Of a stretch of DNA of 12,353 nucleotides, positions 7,249 through 12,353 are shown one piece after another; the stretch's first letter is position 1; the number at the start of each line of letters is the position of its first letter. A program made the translations under genes and the position numbers. The DNA is from an uncultured Candidatus Berkelbacteria bacterium. Its GTDB lineage: Bacteria; Patescibacteriota; UBA1384; CAILIB01. The DNA is taken from positions 1 through 12,353 of the forward strand of contig CALBLZ010000069.1 in assembly GCA_937895715.1 (NCBI GenBank), read 5' to 3'. Below the pieces are notes generated by a model. That model was not told the origin of the DNA, ran no database searches, and was given only the letters and a program-made list of their open reading frames with translations.

Positions 7249-8340
7249 ATGCAGCGTCCATCATGTGTCGAAGAAAACGTCAGCGGAGCCACCCTTACCA
7301 CAATGCAGGTAGGGGGTGTGATCCGCTTTTTTGCACGAGTTAAGACGGTTGATCAACTGCGTGAGGTGCAGACATGGGGGCGTGCCAAAAACCTAGAGAC
7401 TCGGGTAATCGGGGCAGGAAGCAATCTGATTTTTCCAGATGCTGGGGTTACTGGGTTAGTTATTCGTATGGAGAATACCGAAGCAGCTGTGCTGCCAGCG
7501 GAAGAGGCTCAGGGCTACGAGGATGCGTTTGCTGCCTGGAAGTCTGCTTCTCATCCTGAGGTGCGGCACACACAAGGTAAGGCAGAAGGAGTATTACAGC
7601 TACCTAGCGATGATGATGAGGCAGGGGAACCACAGCTGGTCTCGTTTGGGGCAGGGATGCTATGGGGTCAGGCGGTTATGTGGAGCCTGCAGCAGTCGCT
7701 TATTGGTCTGGAGTGGTTCTCCCGCATACCATGCAGGGTAGGGGGCGCTGTGTTCAATAATATTCATGGCGGCACTCACTTTTTTTCAGAGTACATTGTA
7801 GCCGTGCACGCCATCGACGAAAAGGGGGAGGAGCAGGTATTTTCCCACGATGATTTGAAGTTTGCCTACGATTACTCACTGTTTCACGAAAAGCGAGGGC
7901 TAAGCATTACCAAAGTTATCTGCGCACTCGATCACGTCTCCCCTGAGCTCGCGGCAAAAAAACGAGACTTCTACCTCCATTGGACACAAGAAAAAACCCG
8001 GGTGCAGCCCGCAGGCCCAAACTGCGGGTCGGTGTTTCAAAATCTCGGAGCAGTTTCTCCTGAGCTGACTCCCCTGGCTATCTCCGAAAAAATTCAGAGG
8101 CCAGAGGAGGGATGGTCACAGTCCGCAGCTAGGTACATCGATCTAGCGGGGTGTAAGGGCATGCGCGTTGGTGGGATGGAGGTATTCCCTGGTCACGCTA
8201 ACTTTATCTGTAACGTGGGCATTGCAGAAGGTCGTCCTGGAACGGCAGAGGATCTTGCCACACTCATTAAGCTGGTCATGCAACGGGTGAACGAACGATT
8301 TAGCCTTACCCTTGTACCAGAAGTGGAGTTTCTACAATGA
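7249..8340 (+). CDS. murB: UDP-N-acetylenolpyruvoylglucosamine reductase MurB
   Basis: FAD flavoenzyme that reduces UDP-GlcNAc-enolpyruvate to UDP-MurNAc with NADPH, a cytoplasmic step upstream of MurC. The FAD-binding domain shows TMQVGG (18-23), GAGSNLIFPDAGVTGLVI (55-72) and GLEWFSRIPCRVGGAVFNN (153-171). The C domain shows NCGSVFQN (258-265), whose Ser261 aligns with the catalytic serine, then AGCKGMRVGG (300-309), HANFICN (316-322) and PEVEF (357-361) with the conserved Glu358. Two oddities: the family's Y-R-x-S motif reads YDYS (207-210), Asp in place of the active-site Arg, and residues about 78-130 form an extra, partly acidic stretch (DDDE at 121-124) between FAD-domain strands. Length is 363 residues against roughly 300-340 usually. 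It overlaps the next gene by four bases. Confidence 0.93.
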   Translation: MQRPSCVEENVSGATLTTMQVGGVIRFFARVKTVDQLREVQTWGRAKNLETRVIGAGSNLIFPDAGVTGLVIRMENTEAAVLPAEEAQGYEDAFAAWKSASHPEVRHTQGKAEGVLQLPSDDDEAGEPQLVSFGAGMLWGQAVMWSLQQSLIGLEWFSRIPCRVGGAVFNNIHGGTHFFSEYIVAVHAIDEKGEEQVFSHDDLKFAYDYSLFHEKRGLSITKVICALDHVSPELAAKKRDFYLHWTQEKTRVQPAGPNCGSVFQNLGAVSPELTPLAISEKIQRPEEGWSQSAARYIDLAGCKGMRVGGMEVFPGHANFICNVGIAEGRPGTAEDLATLIKLVMQRVNERFSLTLVPEVEFLQ

Positions 8341-9311
8341 CCGACGATATCCACGCGCAGCTCCTTCGTCAGATACCGAGCGTTGAGCGTGACTACCCCC
8401 TCTCACCAGATGGTAATGGGCTGCGCATAGCTACAACCCTTGGTTTTTATACCAAGGCACACTCAGTGGTAGAGGTGATTCAGGCTGTCAAAGCTGCATG
8501 TGATGCTCAGATCCCCTACCTTGTGGTCGGAGCTAACACCTCGACACTATTTTTAGGAGAATACTTTGCTGGGCTTGTGATTCAAAACTTTTCTCGTCAG
8601 GTTACCTTTGTGGCAGCCAAAAGCCAGGTGGTACTAGATGCTGGTGTGCTCCTTCCTGAGTTAATCGTTTCAGCTGCAAGTCGTGGTCTCGGTGGTTTAA
8701 CCGGGCTATACGGTTTTAAAGGAACCGTTGGGGCGGCGCTTACGTATGATCCAGAGTACAACGGCCAGCGGCTAAGCTCGTCCCTGCAGTCACTAGCTCT
8801 GTTGTTGCCCCCAACCAAGATGAAGCCTGAGCCCCGTATTGTGCACTATTCGGGTGCTTGGCTCCTGGGCGTAAAGGGAAATGATCGAACCAAGATTCAG
8901 GAATTGCAACGTCTCCATGGCCTTCCATTAAGTCCTGTTGTGCTTACCGCCCAACTCCAGCTTACGAATAATCGTCACGATGAAATTGCACGGCGCTTAC
9001 AGATTGCTGTGCAGCAATCTCAACGTGAGCAACCTCGCGGCACTGATTGGTTTGGTCCTCTGTTCTGCGAGCCTCAGGACGCCTCACTTATTGAGGTGTT
9101 AACCAAGGCTGGCTGCACAAAAATGTCACACCAAGGATTGCATCTCGACCGGCACCAGCCAAATTACCTACGTGCAAAACGTTCTACTCCCCGAGATTCC
9201 TTTGGTAGGATTTCTCCAGAACTGGTTATTGAGTTTGTAGAAATGGTACGCACTCAGGTTCATACTGCAACTACCCGTGATCTAGAGCTGAGTTTTAGCG
9301 TGGTACAATAA
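8337..9311 (+). CDS. Divergent MurB-like protein, probably catalytically inactive
   Basis: A 324-residue MurB relative directly behind murB; the ATG overlaps the murB TGA (ATGA) and GGAG lies eight bases upstream. It can be aligned by eye with MurB along most of its length. VGANTSTLFLGEYFAGLVI (63-81) matches the FAD segment without gaps but has ANTS for AGSN. GLTGLYGFKGTVGAAL (120-135) replaces GLEWFSRIPCRVGGAV. GPLF (240-243) replaces GSVF, so the catalytic Ser becomes Pro241. AGCTKM (258-263), HQPNYL (273-278) and LELSF (316-320) follow MurB AGCKGM, HANFI and PEVEF, keeping the Glu. MurB's YDYS segment is not recognisable. The protein is thus a likely pseudoenzyme, perhaps regulating or pairing with MurB, or an oxidoreductase with a new substrate. 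FAD binding is uncertain. The reading frame is intact, which argues against a decaying pseudogene. Confidence 0.8.
   Translation: MTDDIHAQLLRQIPSVERDYPLSPDGNGLRIATTLGFYTKAHSVVEVIQAVKAACDAQIPYLVVGANTSTLFLGEYFAGLVIQNFSRQVTFVAAKSQVVLDAGVLLPELIVSAASRGLGGLTGLYGFKGTVGAALTYDPEYNGQRLSSSLQSLALLLPPTKMKPEPRIVHYSGAWLLGVKGNDRTKIQELQRLHGLPLSPVVLTAQLQLTNNRHDEIARRLQIAVQQSQREQPRGTDWFGPLFCEPQDASLIEVLTKAGCTKMSHQGLHLDRHQPNYLRAKRSTPRDSFGRISPELVIEFVEMVRTQVHTATTRDLELSFSVVQ
9301..9309 (+). promoter_or_regulatory. Predicted leaderless extended -10 promoter of ftsQ
   Basis: TGG-TACAAT is a strong extended -10 element formed by the last codons and the first stop base of the preceding MurB-like gene. Seven bases (AACGGAT) separate it from the ftsQ ATG at 9317, placing the likely start of transcription at the start codon. 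No -35 and no Shine-Dalgarno site are visible. It matches the ftsW element at 3557-3574 at all but two positions and one inserted base. Confidence 0.58.
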
Positions 9312-9316
9312 CGGAT

Positions 9317-10129
9317 ATGGCTCGCTTCCAACGGCAGACAGTGCGGCACGTGCCCCGCATCTACGGTGATCTACAAAAACCAAAACGTGACTGGAGAAAG
9401 TTGCGTCGTTTTTTACGCATCCTTCTCGTGTTACTACTTGGGTACTGCCTGTACTACTTCTTGTTTGAGAGTCGTATGTTCGCAGTTGAAACCGTAGAGG
9501 TGCAGGGTGCACAAGTTGCTGAGCCGAGTGCAATTCAGGCGCTGGTGCCGCTGGGTGGGAATATTTGGAGATTTCCCGAAGATGATGTGTCACGTAGCAT
9601 TAAGGAGTCTCAGCCAGTTCTGACAGTTCAGGTGTTGAAGGGAATTCCTCGTACGGTTCGTGTGGTTGTAACCGAGCGAACTCCGGTTATACGCTGGCAG
9701 TCGGGGGAGACAATATACCTGCTCGATTCAGACGGAATCGCCTTTATGCAGTATCCAGTAGCACAACCTCCTTCACCAGAGACTTCGTTTGGGTTACTAC
9801 TGCAACAGGTTCCCCTGGTTAACGATAGCAAGCGCTTACCTGTTGCTATTGGTGATGCTGTGGTGAGTCGTCTCTTTGAGGAATTTGTAGGGAGCGCCTC
9901 ATCGGCAATGCGCAGTTATCTTTCTGTATATACCGTTGAATACATAGAGATTGGCGACTCAAGCTACGACATAACGATGGTAGTAAGTGGGGGCATGCGA
10001 GTATTTATGAGCAGCCTTGCAGACCCGGGTGTACAGGTGCGTAACCTTGCCAGGTTACAGCGCGATGGAAAACTGAAACCAGATTCACAGGTAGATTTGC
10101 GTATCGACCGCTGGGCGTATGTCCGATAA
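9317..10129 (+). CDS. ftsQ: Cell division protein FtsQ/DivIB
   Basis: Single-pass membrane divisome protein that links early and late division proteins (FtsB/FtsL in well-studied bacteria). The 270 residues have the expected architecture: a basic cytoplasmic N terminus (1-31, many Arg/Lys), one transmembrane helix (about 32-50), a POTRA-type domain (about 54-122) beginning FAVETVEVQG and ending with the family's VTERTPVIRW (112-121), and an extracytoplasmic beta domain to the C terminus. A typical late segment VRNLARLQRDGKL precedes the final DLRIDRWAYVR. No catalytic residues are expected. It lies five bases after the MurB-like gene and overlaps recJ by 11 bases. FtsQ proteins are poorly conserved, so the call rests on architecture, the V-x-E-R-x-P motif and its place after murB. 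Confidence 0.9.
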   Translation: MARFQRQTVRHVPRIYGDLQKPKRDWRKLRRFLRILLVLLLGYCLYYFLFESRMFAVETVEVQGAQVAEPSAIQALVPLGGNIWRFPEDDVSRSIKESQPVLTVQVLKGIPRTVRVVVTERTPVIRWQSGETIYLLDSDGIAFMQYPVAQPPSPETSFGLLLQQVPLVNDSKRLPVAIGDAVVSRLFEEFVGSASSAMRSYLSVYTVEYIEIGDSSYDITMVVSGGMRVFMSSLADPGVQVRNLARLQRDGKLKPDSQVDLRIDRWAYVR

Positions 10130-11774
10130 GCAGGCGCTCCTTAGCCACATTCTCACAGAGCGGGGAATTCTTGCACGTGATCAAGAATCATTTTTGCGTC
10201 CTGATTTTGCACGTGATGTGCACGATCCCTTTTTGCTACACAACATGGACAAGGCGGTAAATCGAATACTAGCAGCCATTTCATCTAAGGAGAAAATCGT
10301 AGTATTTGGTGATTATGACGCTGACGGCGTTCCAGCTACTGCATTACTTGTGCGCGCACTAACACCGCTTGGAGCCACAATAATTCCGATTATCCCGCTT
10401 CGTAGTGATGGGTATGGGCTGAGCAGCGCCGCAGTGCAAACCATTCGTGCGCTGGGGGCTCAGCTGCTCATTACCGTTGATAATGGCACGGTGGCAGGTG
10501 AGCACATTTCAGCATTGCTCGCCGACGGTATTGAAACTATTGTTGTTGATCACCACGAGCCACACGGCGAGCACGTTGCACATGCAGCTGTGGCTATGGT
10601 GAACCCTAAGCAAGCTGCGTGCGAGTATCCGTTTAAGGAGCTCTGTGCATGCGCGTTGGCGTGGAAAGTGGCAGTTGCATGCTACCGCAGCCTTGGTAAG
10701 GATGAGGCTCAGCTAAAGTGGTTACTCGACCTTGTTGCTGTGTCTACGGTAGGCGACTTGGTGCCGTTAGTTGGTGAAAACCGCACACTTGTGCAATTTG
10801 GTCTGAAGGTGTTTGCCAAAACTCGCAACCTTGGACTTCGCCTGCTAAGCGAAACTGCTGGGGTTACCATTACTGAGATCTCGGCAGGTGACATTGGTTT
10901 TAAGATTGCTCCCCGACTCAATGCGCCTTCTCGAATGCATAGTGAGTCTCACAATGAAGAGCATGCTGCATTAACACTTCTAACAACTGAAGACGCTACA
11001 CGGGGTGTGCACCTAGCTGAATATGTTAATAAGCAGAATAGCGAGCGCCAAGCTTTAGTTGAGAGGTCTGTGCGCGAAGCAATGACCTTGGTTGGTGAGG
11101 ATCCCCAAGACCTGTGCATTGTAGTGTACGACCCAAGTTGGTCGAGCGGGGTAATTGGGTTGGTAGCAAGTAAACTGGTTGAGCGGTATAAACGACCAGC
11201 GATAGTGCTGGCCAACGAAGACTCAGTTATTAAAGGGTCGGTGCGTAGTGTAGATGGCGCGCATGCCCTAACGATGCTTGATGCAGCGGCTGAAACCCTG
11301 GAGCAGTATGGTGGCCACGCAAAGGCTGCAGGATTAAGCTTACAGCCACAGGGAACACCAGAAGCTCTGCGGGCAGCAGTAAATAATGGACTAGCTAAGC
11401 TTGGGCTAAGCCTTACTCAGTTTGCCACATCACTTGTACGTAAACCTGATGCAACCATGACATTAGGTGATGTGGATCTAGAGCTTGCTGATGCGCTAGC
11501 AGAACTTGAGCCGTACGGGATGGGCTTTCCTACTCCGATAGTTCGAGTCGAAGCTGCTTCGGTTGGTGTGAAAGCCATTGGTAAGGAGGGGCAGCACCGT
11601 TCCTGCATGCTCGAACACGAGCAAGTACAGCGGCGGGCGGTTGCTTGGGGGGCGAAGGCGACACAGCTTGAAGAGGGTAAGCATGCCTACTTTGACCTCT
11701 ATGTTGAATCACAAGAGTGGAAGGGAATCTGCTCAGTAAACCTCGTAATCAACCACGTCCAGGATTTGGTGTAG
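10119..11774 (+). CDS. recJ: Single-stranded-DNA-specific 5'-3' exonuclease RecJ
   Basis: DHH-family nuclease that degrades single-stranded DNA 5' to 3' in recombination and mismatch or excision repair. The 551 residues are close to the usual length. Metal-binding motifs are complete: GDYDADG (64-70), TVDNG (119-123), DHH (144-146) and VGDLVPL (211-217) followed by ENR. IGFKIAPRLNAPSRM (259-273) is the RecJ linker motif. The DHHA1 domain follows with SSGVIGLVASKL (342-353), KGSVRSVDG (372-380) and GGHAKAAG (398-405), then an OB-like C-terminal part. Pro72 after motif I is unusual, since Thr is common there. The ATG at 10119 lies inside the end of ftsQ, 11 bases of overlap, with no Shine-Dalgarno site, so translation is probably coupled to ftsQ. 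The next gene, radA, is also a recombination gene. Confidence 0.96.
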   Translation: MSDKQALLSHILTERGILARDQESFLRPDFARDVHDPFLLHNMDKAVNRILAAISSKEKIVVFGDYDADGVPATALLVRALTPLGATIIPIIPLRSDGYGLSSAAVQTIRALGAQLLITVDNGTVAGEHISALLADGIETIVVDHHEPHGEHVAHAAVAMVNPKQAACEYPFKELCACALAWKVAVACYRSLGKDEAQLKWLLDLVAVSTVGDLVPLVGENRTLVQFGLKVFAKTRNLGLRLLSETAGVTITEISAGDIGFKIAPRLNAPSRMHSESHNEEHAALTLLTTEDATRGVHLAEYVNKQNSERQALVERSVREAMTLVGEDPQDLCIVVYDPSWSSGVIGLVASKLVERYKRPAIVLANEDSVIKGSVRSVDGAHALTMLDAAAETLEQYGGHAKAAGLSLQPQGTPEALRAAVNNGLAKLGLSLTQFATSLVRKPDATMTLGDVDLELADALAELEPYGMGFPTPIVRVEAASVGVKAIGKEGQHRSCMLEHEQVQRRAVAWGAKATQLEEGKHAYFDLYVESQEWKGICSVNLVINHVQDLV

Positions 11775-11784
11775 CTGGACACAG

Positions 11785-11813
11785 TTGCGACCAGCTCACA
11801 ATACTGGGATAAC
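11785..11813 (+). promoter_or_regulatory. Possible radA promoter (-35 and extended -10)
   Basis: In the 45-base gap after recJ, TTGCGA (11785-11790) is followed 17 bases later by GATAAC (11808-11813), preceded by TGG. Six bases then lead to the radA ATG, the same leaderless spacing as at ftsW and murB. The weak point is the C at the last -10 position, which is normally T; reading the hexamer one base later (ATAACT) restores the T but shifts the TG spacing. No Shine-Dalgarno site precedes radA. Confidence 0.4.
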
Positions 11814-11819
11814 TGAACT

Positions 11820-12353
11820 ATGGGTAAATCATCCGATCGCACCGTGTTTGTTTGTTCCTCTTGTGGGGAGGAGTACCTGCAGTGGCAAGGCAAGTGCTCG
11901 GTGTGTGGTGAGTGGAACACACTAAAAGAGTTCAAAATTGCTAAGCAGGGGGGTGGTGGCGCAAATCGTAGTACCGCTTCTGGTAGTGCCACAGCCAAAA
12001 AACTCGACGACGTAATTGCGGATCACACACAGCGTAGGGCTACGGGCATGCAAGAGCTCGATCGAGTACTCGGTGGCGGTATTGTGCCGGGTAGCGTTAT
12101 CTTACTCGGGGGAGATCCTGGTATTGGAAAAAGTACACTTCTCCTGCAGTTTGCAGGGCTAGCGGTACAAGATGTGCTGTACTGCAGTGGTGAGGAGTCT
12201 GCTGAGCAAATTAAGCTTCGAGCAAATCGGTTGGGGATTCGTTCAAAAACACTCCACTTAGCCTCAGAAAGTGATGTAAATACAATTGAAGCCCTGGTTG
12301 AGCAAGTGAAGCCGGCATTTATAATTGTCGACTCTATTCAAACGGCGTACGAT
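11820..12353 (+). CDS. radA: DNA repair protein RadA/Sms, 3' partial
   Basis: RecA-like ATPase that promotes branch migration of recombination intermediates. The first 178 codons are present and the frame is open to the right edge; family members are about 450 residues, so roughly 40% is seen. An N-terminal C4 zinc finger has C12-x2-C15 and C26-x2-C29. A Gly/Ser-rich linker (about 44-58) follows, then ATGMQELDRVLGGGIVPGS (74-92), Walker A GDPGIGKST (98-106), the YCSGEES segment (121-127) and Walker B IIVDSIQT (168-175). These are diagnostic of RadA and separate it from RecA and DnaB-type ATPases. The KNRFG motif and Lon-like C-terminal domain lie beyond the window. It starts 45 bases after recJ behind a possible promoter of its own. 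Confidence 0.95.
   Translation, partial: MGKSSDRTVFVCSSCGEEYLQWQGKCSVCGEWNTLKEFKIAKQGGGGANRSTASGSATAKKLDDVIADHTQRRATGMQELDRVLGGGIVPGSVILLGGDPGIGKSTLLLQFAGLAVQDVLYCSGEESAEQIKLRANRLGIRSKTLHLASESDVNTIEALVEQVKPAFIIVDSIQTAYD

Noticed and set aside
3565..8340. Recoded TGA (Gly or Trp) as in Gracilibacteria or Mycoplasma
   Set aside because: TGA ends murD, murG and murB at the expected C termini, and no in-frame TGA interrupts any gene.

Overview
The window is a compact bacterial division and cell wall (dcw) gene cluster with every gene on the + strand and almost no intergenic space. In order it holds murF (5' end outside the window), mraY, murD, ftsW, murG, murC, murB, a divergent second MurB-like gene, ftsQ, recJ and the first 178 codons of radA. 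No RNA gene, mobile element, CRISPR array or repeat family was seen, and no gene-free stretch exceeds about 50 bases.

The proteins are clearly bacterial but diverge from model-organism sequences at several conserved positions (MurF, MurD, MurB). Most starts lack a Shine-Dalgarno sequence, gene ends overlap heavily, and base composition looks close to half G+C by eye. TGA, TAA and TAG all serve as stops, so the code is standard (table 11). Together this suggests a streamlined, poorly characterised lineage such as Patescibacteria (Candidate Phyla Radiation) with a near-50% GC genome. That placement is an inference; no marker here is decisive.

Layout: positions 1-7199 (murF, mraY, murD, ftsW, murG, murC) carry late cytoplasmic peptidoglycan precursor synthesis, the lipid I and lipid II steps, and the SEDS glycosyltransferase FtsW. 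Positions 7249-9311 hold murB overlapping a MurB paralogue that appears to have lost the catalytic serine. Positions 9317-10129 encode the divisome protein FtsQ. The last part leaves cell wall biology: recJ overlaps ftsQ by 11 bases and is followed by radA, both recombination and repair genes. ftsA, ftsZ and ddl do not follow ftsQ as they do in many classical clusters.

The most unusual pattern is at gene starts. ftsW, murB, ftsQ and probably radA each have an extended -10 promoter-like element (TGn-TAnnnT) ending 6-7 bases before the ATG, which would start transcription at or next to the start codon and give leaderless mRNAs. At ftsW and ftsQ the last T of the -10 hexamer is also the first base of the upstream gene's stop codon. 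The cluster would then be read both as overlapping, translationally coupled genes (murG-murC, murB-murB-like, ftsQ-recJ) and as units restarted from these small promoters.
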